DNA of 64,000 nt from Callipepla californica brunnescens (GCA_023055505.1 JALIRH010000140.1:372001-436000), one strand, 5' to 3'. Shown: positions 1-11,954, numbered from the stretch's first letter. The notes: generated from the letters alone by a model not told the origin. A program made the numbers and translations.

Positions 1-829
1 CATTACAGTTGTAATTGTTGTTGTTGTTTGTTTGTATATTTTATCTTAATAGTGATATCTTGGGATTCCAAAAATCATATAAATCACATAAGTGTTCTAG
101 TGAAGTAAAATTATCTTGTCTTGTCCCGCACCTGGTGGCCCCGAAGAAGGACAGATACATTTTTACTCTATGCATTATACCAAGTAATTCAGGAACACTA
201 TTATAACTGTTACTTGTAAGATATAACTTCAAGCAACAGTTGTGCACAATATTTTGGAAAGCAATCCTTAATTTTATACCCTTCTTCTCAGTTGTGTTTC
301 CACAAGTCTGTCAAATGTTTTCAGTATCTACTAATTAAGACAGATGAGTATAATGTTACAGACAACATGAAAGATCTTCCTTGGTTCTTGCCACCCCTGT
401 GAGGTTCTTTTAACGTGTTGGCCTGGAGCATTAAGCTACTTAGTATTCAAGTTAAAGTTTAAGAATCTAAAAGAAAGCCCTTCTGTAACATTAATGGTTG
501 CACTCAAAGTGAAAACTTGGTCCATTTGTACACCAAAATGCATATCAAATAATAAATGCCCAAAAACCTGAAATATGTTTGTTTAATTACCTCCCCAATT
601 ACATGCATTCAGATTTAATATTTTGAATATACTTGTAAATGCTAACAGCATTTAAGAAGACAAGTGGCATTGCAAGCCTAAACCTCTGTAGGGTTTAAAG
701 CTTACTCTGTTCTCATTTACTCTCCCACACAGACAAAGGTTCTCCTGCATTATGTTTAAGGAAAATATGCAGACTAGAACCAAGCAGATAAGAAAACACA
801 CAGACAGTGGAAACAGGAACAGTTATCAT
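1..829. other. AT-rich non-coding stretch
   Basis: I see no gene, RNA or clear repeat here apart from a short TTG/TTTG run near positions 16-35. Open frames are under 70 codons on both strands and match nothing I recognise. It is probably intronic or intergenic bird DNA. Confidence 0.6.
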
Positions 830-2474
830 GGGAGAGTATAGGGATGCTACTAGCTATGTAGAGATGGGGTCAGGGAGGCCAAGGCCAACTGGAACTGTAC
901 TTCGAAAGAGGTGAGAAGAACAAGGCAGGCTTCTACAGGTACCTCAAACAAAAATGTCCAATAAAGCATACACACACTAGTAAGTAATACAGGCAGGCTG
1001 ATAACAATGGACAAGAAGAAGGCGGCAGTACTGAAATTTCTGTCTTCATTGGCAATTGCTCTTCATGCATCCTTTGAGTGGATGGGTTGGAAGTTAGGGA
1101 CTGAGGGAGCAGCGTCACTTCTGCTCTAAGCAAAAAATCAGGTTTGTGACCACATGGAGAACCTGAACATCCATAAGTTTATGGGTCTCGATGAGATGCA
1201 CACTAGAGTCCTAAGGGAATTGGCTGATATGGTCACCAAGGCACTCTCAAAGATACTTCAGAAGTAAAGGCAATCAGGTGAAGTCTCCAGTGACTTGAAA
1301 AAAGGGCAATGTCTAGACCATTTTTGAGAATTTTTGAGAAGAGTAGAAAGGATGACAAAGGGAACTACTGTCCTGTTAGCCTCAGCTCAGTGCTAAGGAA
1401 AGTCATGAAGCAAATCCTCCTGGAAGGGTTCTTTAAATGAAGCTGTGCTAAGGCAAATGAAAGAAAAAGTTAGGGGACAACCAGCATCGCTTCACCAAGG
1501 GCAATCCTGACTTATGAACCTAGCCTTCTATGATGGCATAACTACATCATAGTGGACAAGCAAAGAGCCACTGATTACATCTATCTAGACTGCAGTAAGA
1601 ACTTTAACATGGACCCCACAACAACCTTCTCTCCAAATTGGAAAGATGTGGATTTGATGTATGAATTGAATCTGACAAACAAGGAAGTGGTTGCAATTTG
1701 TACCCAGGGAGTAGAAGTCCAGATGAAGATGAGTGGCGCTCCCCAGGGGTCACTGTCAGGACCAATACTCTTTAATATCTTCATCAGCAACAACAATGGG
1801 GTTGAGTGCACCCTCAGCAAGCTTGCAGATGACATCAAGCTGTGGGGTGTAGTCAACATGCCTGAGAAAGGGGATGCTATTCAGAGATAACAGGCTCAAG
1901 AAAACATCATGTGGTTAAACAAACGCAAGGGCTCTGCCCCTCTACTTTATTCTTATGAGACCCCACCCAGAAAACTGCATCCAGCTCCGGGGCTCCCAAC
2001 ACAAGCAGGACATCAAGCTGTTGGAGCAGACCCAGATAAGAGCCACAAAGAGGATCAGGGGGCTGGACTACCTCCCCTGTGAGGACAGGCTGAGAGAGCT
2101 TGGGCTCTTCAGCCTGGATAAGAGAAGGCTCTGGGGAAGACTTGATAGCAGTACCTGAAGGGGGCCTGCAAGAAAGCTGGGAAAAGGTTTTTTAGAAGAA
2201 CATGTGCTGACAGGAGAAGGGGAAGCAGTTTTAAACTGGAAGAGGGTAGGTATAGACTAGATAGTAAGAAGAAATCCTTTACTGAGAGGGTGGTAACACA
2301 TTCAAATACATTTCCCAGAGAGAATGTGGATGCCCCCACACTACAGGCATTCAAAGCCAGGCTGGATGAAGTTTTGAGCAAGTCTAGTGAGAGGTGTCCC
2401 TACTATACCAGGGGGTTGGAAATAGATGATCTTAAAGGTCCCTGTCATCCCAAACCATTCTGTGATTCTGTTAC
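830..2474 (+). mobile_element. CR1 LINE fragment 1 (5'-truncated, internally deleted)
   Basis: CR1 is the dominant avian non-LTR retrotransposon; its ORF2 encodes an endonuclease and reverse transcriptase. This copy begins in the linker before the reverse transcriptase, which I can follow from about 842 to 1130. It runs through the fingers/palm (1150-1890) and thumb-like region (1955-2160) and ends in the CR1 3' region with 'gatgatcttaaaggtccctg' and 'tctgtgattctg' near 2470. The endonuclease half is missing. Between about 1930 and 1950 the frame jumps from just after the polymerase palm to the 'HP..CIQL' segment, so several hundred bases seen in other copies are deleted. Many frameshifts and stops show it is dead. 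The family assignment is firm; the 5' edge is approximate. Confidence 0.9.
1552..1890 (+). pseudogene. CR1 reverse-transcriptase palm remnant
   Basis: This 112-codon open segment is the palm of the CR1 polymerase. Motif A appears as YLDCSKNFN near 1582: the first aspartate remains, but the family's usual second aspartate is Asn. Motif B is well kept as [14 protein letters not shown] near 1735-1775. Motif C reads LADD near 1822-1833, so the catalytic Asp pair survives. The start Met is simply the first Met after a stop and is not a real initiation site. Frame breaks on both sides make an active enzyme impossible. The reading frame was identified by motif order; no other family fits. Confidence 0.85.
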
Positions 2475-2477
2475 TCC

Positions 2478-2890
2478 AATTGTTCAGTCTGAAGAAGAGA
2501 AGGCTCTGAGAAATTCTGATAGGGGCCTTTCAGTATCTAAACCAGGACTTCAAGAAGGAAGTGACCAGACTCTTCATCAGTGGCTGTTCTGATAGGACAA
2601 GGGAAAGTGGTTTCAAACTAAAAGAGAAGAAAATTTCACTAGATATAAGATTTTTTTAATTATTATTATTATTTTTTTTTTTTTACAGGAAGGCTAGTGA
2701 AGCACTGGAATAGGTTCCCCAGATAGGTAATGAGTGCCCCACCCCAGAAAAATTCAAGGCCAGGCTGGACAGAACTCTGGAGCAACCTGGTCAAGCTGTA
2801 ATTGTCCCTGTTTATTGAAGGGGGTTGCACTAGATGATCTTTAGTAGTCCCTTTCATCTCAAAGGACTCTATTTTTCTGATTCTATGATA
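2478..2890 (+). mobile_element. CR1 LINE fragment 2 (3' end only)
   Basis: This is a second CR1 3' end in the same orientation, starting within a few bases of the end of the previous copy. It contains the end of ORF2 ('gtgaagcactggaataggttcccc' region near 2697, the RHWNRLPR block) and the 3' UTR ('ttgcactagatgatcttta' near 2826). It finishes in the CR1 terminal repeat-like 'ttctgattctatgat' at about 2874-2888. Around 2652-2684 the element body is interrupted by a T/ATT-rich expansion. Confidence 0.88.
2652..2685. repeat. T-run / (ATT)n expansion inside CR1 fragment 2
   Basis: A T7 run, an ATT repeat and a T-run of about 14 lie between 'gatataaga' and 'acaggaaggc', where CR1 copies normally carry a short 'aaattctttac'-like sequence. 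It looks like slippage expansion of the T-rich core of the element. Confidence 0.8.
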
Positions 2891-3421
2891 ACATCAATCT
2901 CTGAAGATAAGTGATGAATTAAAGACATGCTGAATTTCTCAATGTTTCTTAGTGAACATTAGCTACAGCTAATGCCACTTCATTCTTGGATCAGGCTTCA
3001 AATTCTTAAGTGATTTATTGCTCTGGCAGCTAGGAACAATTCATCAGTTTGGCAACAATAGAAGTTTTGCCATTATCTTCAGAAGTGGCAGAATATCAAC
3101 TTTGTTGAAGTTGAAAACATTTAAGCACACAAGAAACCAAGCCAGAAATTCCAATACCTTAGAAAACAAAATACCTTTCCGTGAAAGTCGAAAAGCTTAA
3201 GTTTACTATATTTCAACAAAGAAGTTTGCATTTTCATTCCTATTGCTACTTGGTATACCATGTGACTAAACCAAATCACACTAAAGATATAAGAATCTTC
3301 CTTATTTCTTCACCAAACTGTACCACCAAAAGACTAAAAACCGAAACTGTACTACAGTGACTATAAAATAGAAACATTTATAGTGTGATAGGCAATAAAA
3401 TAACCAATCTTAAAAAGCATG
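2891..3421. other. AT-rich non-coding stretch
   Basis: No gene or classifiable repeat is visible. The longest open frame is 60 codons at 3018-3200 and has no recognisable domain. Confidence 0.55.
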
Positions 3422-3776
3422 TAATCATATAATTGCCTGGGTTGAAAAGGACCTCAAAGATCATCTAGTTTCAACACGCCTGCTGTGGCCAACCACTAGA
3501 GCAGGCTATCCAGAACTATATCCAGCCCTGCCTTGAATGCCTCCAGGAATGGCGTATCCACAACCTCTCCGGGCAACTTGTTCCAGTGTGTGACCACCTT
3601 CTGAGTGACAAACTTCCTCCTAACATCTAAACTAAATCTCCCATCTTACTTCAAACCAGTCCCCCCTGTCACTATCAACCTGTATAAACAGTCATTCCCC
3701 CTCCTGTTTATACACTTCCTTCAGGTGCTGGAAGGCCACAGGGAGCTCTCCCCAGAGCCTTCTCTCCAAGCTTAAC
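3422..3776 (-). mobile_element. CR1 LINE fragment 3 (3' end, minus strand)
   Basis: The plus strand reads the CR1 3' end in reverse. It starts with the terminal 'atcatataattgcctgggttg' near 3425 and the 'ctcaaagatcatctagtt' UTR signature. It continues through the complement of the C-terminal 'HWNRLPR' block (near 3570-3610) and fades after 'gccttctctccaagctt' near 3773, which is the complement of the FSLE(K)R block. This is the usual 5'-truncated structure. Confidence 0.92.
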
Positions 3777-5595
3777 GAAAAGCATGCATGTCAGTTGTCA
3801 TTCACTGTAGAACTGGAACTTGTAAGAAACCACTGTGTGACAATTTTCACTAACATAGTATTAAAAAAAATAAAACACTACAAATAGTTCATTCTCACAA
3901 TGACTTACAAAGGAACTTTGTGAACTATGAGAAGTTTACAAGAGCCTGTATTTAAGCCAATCTACTTTGAACTTTTAATTAGCACAAAAAAAGTCTTCAA
4001 AGACCATAAATGATCAGAAACTCTGAAATGCTTCCTCTACCTGAGAGGGAACAAAGCAGCATATCGATAAACTAAAAGACAATTACATGACTTACATGAC
4101 AAGTTAGCTCTCAGCAAGATTTTCACTTCAAATAATTGTCTATTTATTTGCATCCCAGCCAGTGAATTCTACCATAAGTTTCCTGAGTCTCTTTCTCTGC
4201 ATGTTACTTTAATGATTTAGCTATGTTTCAGGCGAAGTGCAATATGCACTACAAGCACGCAGTAACTTTTAAATATTAACATGGAGAAAATGAAAAAACT
4301 ACATTTCCATTATGCTTTATAAGAATATACTTCCCTGTGAAGTGTTGTGGTTTTCAGCCTTATAAAGTGTACCAATGAAAACTAGACAAAATGATCTTAA
4401 AAGTGATTTGCAACCCTTCACTTCAGAATGTAAACATAGGAAGCAGTTGAATTTCTTACAGAGTTGTATGTATCCTTATATTATATCTTTTACATATAAT
4501 CCTTAATATAACTTTCCTGTAGGCTATATTCTAGGCCAATCAGAAGTTAAACTCAGAAATTAGGAAAGGCAGATAAAACCCAATGAAAACTTAAGAAGGT
4601 ACTAAGAAAATTCTTGAGTAGAGAACTGACTACAAATTAACTTGGACGTGTGAGCAAAGCCAGGCAAAAATGAGACTTCTTTGTAAATAACTATAAATCA
4701 ATGCTCCTCAGATAAATATCTGATTCATCTCCTCCATTTCTTCTTTCATCAACAACAGTTTGCCAATCCTCCAGTACTGCTGTTTCCTTAAACCACATAT
4801 TTGAATAAACATTAGGATATTATGTTCTGGCCAGTTGTCTTGAAGTGCAACTCCAGAATAACATGCAAAACATCAAAATCCATTTAGGACATAATTTTTT
4901 TTACACTTTTTTTTTTTTACTGATTATCTGCCATATGATCCTATTTTGTGTTTGTCATTTCATCTTCATTTCTTCAAGTAAATTACTTATTCTCATGCTG
5001 TAATCATAGCTTCTGCCTGAGATCAGTGCTAACACTCAGCTGAAGAACGTTTCCATTGAAGGATTTTTACCTGATTCTCTTAAACTACTATAAAACTTTT
5101 CTTCTTTGAATTTCTCTCTGTTAAGCAAAAAAGAGGACATTGGTTCTGTCAACAGCAAAAGATTAGGACCATGCACTTCCTTGTTCTTTATTCTCTCTGC
5201 AGAAGAGCTATTTCCTGGGTGATTCACAGAAGTGCTGTGAAACAGCAGGAAATTGTAGCCCCCCCACTCCCTTCTACCAAGTCTTCCACTGCAGAGCAGC
5301 ACCTCATGCAGTCCTCTCTGCCAAGGACAACAGCACAAGAAATCTACAAAAGGCTCCATCTGTTCCCCTCATTAAAATTCTCTAACATATTATCCAATGA
5401 GAAAAAAAACTTACAGCGAGCTCCAGAAAAAGAAAACATTTAACACCAAGAGATATGACAGAGGATCACACCATTAAAGAGTTAAAGTTCATTAAAATTC
5501 TTCCACTGGCTTTGCATGCATTAATTTAATATTGTTCTCTTCTACAAAATGGGGAATCATACCAGCAATTCTCAGGAATTAGTCTATTTAAATTT
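3777..5595. other. AT-rich non-coding stretch
   Basis: No gene is supported. The two overlapping open frames near 5036-5443 (107 codons minus, 90 codons plus) share no recognisable motif and mirror one another in a slightly GC-richer patch. A short T-run lies at about 4898-4918. Confidence 0.55.
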
Positions 5596-6482
5596 GGTTA
5601 TACAGCAAATGCTATCACTTCTATCATCTTTGAGAAGTCCCAGAGAATGGAAGAGGTACCTGAAGACAGGAGGATAGCCAATGTTACTCTAATCTTCTTA
5701 AAAAGGGCAAGAAGGAGGATCTGGAGAACTAGAGGCTAGTCAGCCTCACCTCTGTCCCTTGAAAGGCAATGCAACAGTTTGTTCTGAATGCAGTCTCCAT
5801 GCAGTTGGAAGAAAATAGAGCTATCAGGAGTAGTCAGTATGAGTTCACCAGGGGGATGTCATGCTTGTCCAACCTGGTGGCCTCCTATTGATATCAATAC
5901 TGGGAGGGCGGATGAGGGGAGAGCAGTGGATGTGGTTTACCTTGATTTCAGCAAGACATTTGACAGTGATTCCCATAGCATCCTTATAACAAAGTTGAAG
6001 AAGCGTGGAATAGATGAGTGGACAGTGAACTGGATTGAGAAGTGACTGACTGACAGAGCTCAGAGGGTTGTGATCAGTTGCGCAGAGTCCAGTTGGAGGC
6101 CTGTAGTGAGGGGTGTTCCTCAGTCGGTGCTGGGTATGGTACTGTTCAACATCTTCAATGACTTTGAGGAGGGGATAGAATCCACCCTCAGAAAGTTTGC
6201 CTATGATAGGAAGCTGGGAGGAATTGCTGACACACAAGAAGGCTATGCTGCCATTCAGCAAGACCTGGACAGGCTGAAGAGTTAGGCAGAAAGGAACCAG
6301 ATGAGGTTTAACAAGAGCAAGTGTAGAGTCTTGCACCTAGGAAGGAATAACTGCATGCACCAGTACAGGTTAAGGGATGACCTGCTGGAGAGGAGCTCTG
6401 AGGAGAGGGACCTGGATGTCCTGGTGGATGACAGGTTGGCCATGAGCCAGCAGTGTGCCATGGTGGCCAAGAAGACCAATGG
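5596..6482 (+). mobile_element. CR1 LINE fragment 4 (reverse-transcriptase region, lacks its 3' end)
   Basis: This is a CR1 ORF2 segment from the 'SIIFEKS' block near 5610 to the 'MSQQCAMVAKK' block near 6440-6480. It lacks the thumb, C-terminus and 3' UTR. It ends at 'accaatggt' (6474-6483) and passes directly into a 23-base A-run. Fragments 6 and 12 carry on past this position with 'caatgggatcctgg' or 'caatggcatcctgg'. Losing the 3' rather than the 5' end is unusual for CR1, which normally primes from its 3' end. Confidence 0.9.
5788..6482 (+). pseudogene. CR1 reverse-transcriptase remnant, fragment 4
   Basis: Three consecutive open pieces (5788-6045, 6070-6285, 6301-6482) together follow the CR1 polymerase order, separated by in-frame stops or frame changes. 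Motif A is YLDFSKTFDSDS near 5940-5975 with both aspartates present. Motif B is GVPQSVLGMVLFN near 6112-6150, with the usual Gly of PQG changed to Ser. Motif C reads FAYD near 6199-6210, so one of the two catalytic aspartates is lost. It ends with RFNKSKCRVLHLG (from 6304) and MSQQCA (from about 6442). The enzyme is dead. Confidence 0.87.
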
Positions 6483-6483
6483 T

Positions 6484-6520
6484 AAAAAAAAAAAAAAAAA
6501 AAAAAACACAACAACAAAAC
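6484..6520 (+). repeat. A23 run followed by an AAC-rich tail
   Basis: Uninterrupted A from 6484 to 6506, then 'cacaacaacaaaac'. It sits exactly at the abrupt 3' border of CR1 fragment 4. It may be a poly(A)-like tail or a slippage-expanded A tract at a deletion junction. Confidence 0.85.
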
Positions 6521-9498
6521 ATTCCCATACTGAACTCTCTTTCACTGAACCCTGGAAAAGTGGCATGTGAAAGAAACAAAGCACTTTAGGACTTCAGTCA
6601 CTGAAATCAGAACAGCAAAGAAACTGCATGTGCCCTAATGTGATTATATAGCCATTTATAATTGTCATGATAGCCCTTGATTCTTACACTCTTTTTACTA
6701 CTGCCATGCTCAGTAAAGTAAATAGATTGCAGGAATTCAAATGTCAACAACAATTTTTAAAAATGTCATCTAGACACCAGCAAATAGAGTATTAACTAAA
6801 ATGTGGATGCCTAGTATAGGAGACCACAGGATCTGGGAAGCTAATATCCTAATTTTGACCCTGAAAACTTTCCACAGAGATGCTACTTAACAAACAGTAT
6901 CCAACCCTGCAGGAGGTTCAGCAGCTCAGGCCTTGGTAGTGCTGCACAACCCAGTTGTGCATTCATAAACTATTCTATATTCAACTACTAAGAAGCCTGA
7001 ACCAAATGATAGCAGAGAGGTTGTTATGCTCCCTCTCTGATGTTCAGGAGCTAATGATGTGTGCACTCCACAGGATATGGAAAACACAACTTTATTCTAG
7101 CCTCTGTGCAACAGAATTGAAACTATTTCCATAACATTCAACTGTGACCTCATAACTGAGCTGTAGGCAGTTTTCTCTCCTTCTGTTGAAGATGTATCAC
7201 TGCAGGAGAAAATAAGAGACTCATTCACAACCCTCTGACTTGTTTTGCTGTCTTCGGTCAGGTCATCATGTCATGCCCATTGACTGATGTTACAAAAACA
7301 AGGGCATTGGCAGTTACCAAGTTTGCGCCTACAAGAGCACAGTAGCTGTTGTTCACATGCAGTTCAAGCACGCAATAAACATTGCTAAAGAAATGATTGC
7401 TAAATTAGATCAGGGAATCACATAGCAATATTACCTAATTGCCATTTGTTAAAAAGGTAATATAATTAAAAATATTTACTGATGATAATAACAAGGGAAA
7501 GATGTCTCTGATATATGAAAGTTTGAGTTGACTCCACAGAATAAATTTCATGATTTATCACTTCCAACTATACTCATGGCAGCAAACATTGCTTGCTGCT
7601 GAAAATTACCATCAGATTAAAAAATAAAAGCATTTGTTCCTTCATGTGTTATTGCTTTATTTATTATTAGTTTAAATACAACAAATTGGATCGATTTTTT
7701 TCACCCTCTGTTGAGCTGTACAAGTAATACAGATGCTAGCTTTCAGTTCAGCAAAACTTAGACGAACCATATGAAGGCAAAGCATCAACAGCACCCACTT
7801 TCTCAACTGTGTTTTAAAAGAAAAATGCTGCAACCAAAATTTCTGTCATGTGCACTCTTGAAAATCCCCATGGACCATCTTGGGACCCTCAGGCAGAAAA
7901 GTGCTTTTTCTGGATTATAGTCAAGTAAATAAGAATGATAAGCATCAGGCAGAAAGAGATCATAAAGCACATAACTCACACATTCCAGAATCCACTGCTG
8001 ACATTAAACACATCTCCCAGCCACTTGTTCTGACTTCCGTATTCCTAATCAAATCATAGGTTTTTAAGAGGACTTGGCTCGCTGACTGATAATTCAGACA
8101 CAGCTGTGCATTGAGGTTCTGCACAGTTTTCATTTATTTTAACATTACACACTAATGAAATAAAATCTTCCTAGAGTGTAGTGTTCTCAAAACATACTAG
8201 AATACATTTCAAGGTTCATGGTAATAGACACCATACCAGGGAGGTAATGTAAAATTAGAACTTGTCCAACCTGAGGTCCTGTAGATACAGGAGCAGATCT
8301 GTAGATCCATATTTAGAAATAATTAGCATATGATTTTTGTTGTCATGGTCACCTTTTAATCACATGCAGCCAGTTGGTATCTTCTGCTAAATGCAGTGAA
8401 GTACTTTGTCAGGTTCAGTTCAAACATGTGAATTTCAGTTTACAAGTTGATGAAACTACCTTCAGGATGCAAACAAACACTTCCCTCAGAAGTGATTTAT
8501 AAATTACCAGCTAGCTAGAAAGATTACAATAATGGAGTCATTAAGAACAGATACCACTCTGGAAATCACACTGCTCTGCTGAGACTCGATGTTAGAAAGT
8601 ATCCACAGACATTATGGCCATCTCTTAGCATATGTATTACAATATCTAGAGGAAGAAAGTTTGCACAAAACCCTTTCAACTTCTGTCACGTGGAGTAACT
8701 TGATTATTCAAGAGAATCTCATACACTGTGTTTTCCAGAATGGCAGCACTATACCCCCTGGAGGAAACCATTTCTGACACGAGAATAGAATGAGCATCAC
8801 TGCAGACAGCAATCAACTTAACTTAGGTTCTGACATGACATTATCTAGAAACCAAGACACAGCACCAGCAGAACTGTGCACACATCTCAATGGCACTGCT
8901 TTGCTTTGTCATTATGCAGACATATTGGCTGCCATGGGAAAAGCCTGGCCAGGTACTGCTTGCACAGCCTGTCCTATACCCCCAATCATGCACTGACAAA
9001 TACCTCCCCATCCCATGTTCCTTTGGCTCAGGACAGAATTTAAGGGTTTCTCTGACTCTACTTTCTCAATAACGTCAAGTAGTCCTGTACTACCAAAACT
9101 TTGAAGTGAATATGCAGTTTATCCCATTTCCAATAAAGCTACCCAACACACAGATAATAAGCTCAGTCCTTTTACATATCACTCATCTAAAGGCAGGATA
9201 ACACTTTCAATATAACCACTGAGTTACAGGAGAGATACCGAAGCTACACCTGTACTTTCAATTGTACTTCTCAGACACTTATTGGTGTAAACATTTTTGA
9301 TGTTTATTGACTAACATATTCCAGTAATTTGGTAAAAAGGTTCTCTGACACGTAGTAGGTCGCAAGTGTTTGTTCTTTCCCCCAGCTTTCTAGAATAAGT
9401 AACTTTATCTCAGGGTTGGGGAGAACGTAACATCTTACCAGATAACTTCATGGGAAGGGATAGAAAGGGTAACCAAATAATTTCCTTACTATATTCTG
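6521..9498. other. Non-coding stretch, no repeat recognised
   Basis: About 3 kb of AT-rich sequence without a recognisable gene, RNA or interspersed repeat. Small open frames at 8589-8777 and 8790-8996 are under 70 codons and unconvincing. Confidence 0.5.
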
Positions 9499-9518
9499 TT
9501 TTTTTTTTTCCCCCCCCC
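9499..9518. repeat. T11-C9 homopolymer junction
   Basis: Eleven T (9499-9509) pass directly into nine C (9510-9518). This is a pure-pyrimidine simple sequence and is prone to length variation. Confidence 0.9.
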
Positions 9519-11809
9519 TCTAAATAATTTGGATAATTCATTATGTCTTGTTTTACTACAGGTCCATGCATACTAACAATATTTGTTTTAATTATTTTTG
9601 TGTGCTCTTATTGTAAAAAATAAGGGAGAGAACACAGACAAGAACGACAACAAAATTAAATGTATTTGCTTAAGATGTACGTCACCACACTTCTTGAAGT
9701 ACTACAATTTTTTTTTCAATCCTGTAATTCCTACTGAAAATGCTTGTTTCACTTAAGTCTACTATTTAGCTGTTCACAGAGATCACTAAAATTAAGCTAT
9801 GCCAGGTACAAGATAACTTTTTAAGGAAATTAATAGAAATGGTCTCAACAGCAAAACTCTCTTAGACTGAAATTAAAGCAAGTTCTATTAAAAAGGCATC
9901 CCAATGCCCACTAGTGGCAAAAATACAACCACACCCTACACAGACAAAAGAGGAATAAGCATGCAGGAAGAGACCAACACAAAAGTGAACTGTATTCCTT
10001 CCTGCATCCAAAACCATGTCATGGTCTCTTCTGTCTTACGTTCAGTATCTACACTCCCTGTCCTGCTTTTCTATTTTACTTAATGCTTCCTTGTTTTCTT
10101 ACACTCAATCAGCCCTCTGGGCTGAGTTTCTTTCACCTTCACTTCCCTTTTCATTTATCCTTAAGGCTGCCTCCTCCCTTCCCACCCCCTCCCCCTTCCC
10201 TCTTTCCACATGCTCCGCAGTGTCACTTTCTTCTCTTAGCAGCCCAGTTTGCTCTGCTGCAAACAAGCGCTGCTGTGTTTTTAGTGTTTCTAGCAACCAA
10301 GAGAGTATTGCTTCAATGATCTTTCATGTGAGTCAAATTAAAAGCCTCAAGCACAAGGGATCCTGTAGTCCCAGAACAACCCTCACTACAGCCACTGCAC
10401 TCCACACCTCAGTTCCTCCATAGCTGAAAGCATATACAGAGCAATACATACAGATTACACACAAAGTGTTTCACTTCACACTAAACTTAAAGCTTATACG
10501 TAATCCTTGAACAGTTCAAACTGATGCTCTTTAAGAGTTTGGTTTCATAGAACTCAGTCAAGAACTGATCAACTTCTTCCAGAGAAAACAGTATAAGTCA
10601 CCTGTTTCTGAGGGCACATTTCCTGCTCACAGTTCCCAGAGTGCATGCCTGGCACCACTGGGTTCTGCAACAGTCTTACAGAACCAGAAGTATCAGTGCC
10701 ACATTATTTATTTGCAAATGAGTGGGTAAAGTTTTCTCAGCTGATACATCAAAGGATTTACAGAGCAGAGAACAACATAACTCCAGTTGCAAGCATTCCC
10801 CTAAGGACTGAATCACCATGTGTTAGCAGATACTAGATATTTAAACAAATGTAAAAAAGGATAATGGCGCATAAAATCATAATAACTCAAGATAAGCGGC
10901 AAATTAACACAAATCTTTTATAAATTAGCTATCGTTATAAAAGCATGCCATTTACTAGCAGCTCAGCGTCTGTTTCCCATTTCTGATGGTTTTATGTTCC
11001 CAGGAGTATGCTGACTATCTGTGCTGTTCAGTGGGACACCTTGACACCTGCAGCCCACTGGAGTTATGCCAGTCATGGTCAATCACACAGCAGGAACCCA
11101 CACAAGAGAACTATTTTGAACAAGTAAATATTGTTACCTCTATACGAGGTTCCAAGTGCCTTTTCCCAACAGCATTAATCATGCCAGTTATTTGCTAAAT
11201 TCACAAGGAAAACTGCCATAAAAGAAAAGCTAAATTTAGTAATATTTTCAGACAGAGATGACTAGGTAGATAATGATTTTTATAAGGTAGAAAATTGCTT
11301 TCTTCTGATGATTTTCCTAATAGTGCTGTAGTTAATTTCAAATGAGAAACGTGGATGATCTTGATCCCACTTCCTTCCACTTAATTGGATGCTGAGGCTA
11401 AAAATATTCCCAATGGTCAGCACTACCACAGAATAAGATTTCATTAAATATGCCAATCACCGGGTTCATGCAGAAGAGCAAAAAGAGCAACAGAGCTTAA
11501 GCAATGTTCTGCTATTAATGCTAAACTATCACACCAGAATAGTGGCATTCCATGAACTGCTTGAAATAATAACGCATTTCCTAACATGAACACTTATTAA
11601 TATGATTAGAAGATGAAGTACAAAGTAATTCTCAAAGTGAATTCATGATCATATCCTGTTGTAAGCCTCAGTGAAATATTAACATTTATAAACTAATTAG
11701 ATACCCTGCTCCAAAAAACACTGCTTTCTTAATACATTCCGTACACGCAAACATTCACAAATATCTACTAAAGGTTTTTTACTCATTTTGGGAAATAAGC
11801 TTGTGTAAC
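9519..11809. other. Non-coding stretch with a pyrimidine-rich block at about 10130-10215
   Basis: No gene is supported. The block near 10130-10215 is strongly C/T on the plus strand and produces a 135-codon open frame (10016-10423). That frame is mainly Ser/Pro/Leu, as expected from low-complexity pyrimidine sequence, and I see no domain in it. The rest is AT-rich without recognisable repeats. Confidence 0.5.
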
Positions 11810-11869
11810 ACTATAACAGAATTGAAAGTACTGTGATAAACTATAACAGAATTGAAAGTACTGTGATAA
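11810..11869. repeat. Perfect 30-bp tandem duplication
   Basis: Two identical 30-base units (11810-11839 and 11840-11869), each starting 'actataacagaattg', lie head to tail with no mismatch. The identity suggests a recent duplication or one kept by slippage. Confidence 0.95.
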
Positions 11870-11954
11870 CAGCAGGGGGGCAAAATCACTAGCTACAGTA
11901 AATGAGAACAAGCCCAAATGGAGAAGCCACAAACTCAAAACAAAAGAGCTGCTT

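Noticed and set aside
5036..5443. Overlapping open frames on both strands
   Set aside because: Mirror frames in a mildly GC-richer patch with no recognised motif.
10016..10423. 135-codon plus-strand open frame
   Set aside because: It lies over a pyrimidine-rich tract, which gives Ser/Pro/Leu low complexity; there is no domain and no splice context.
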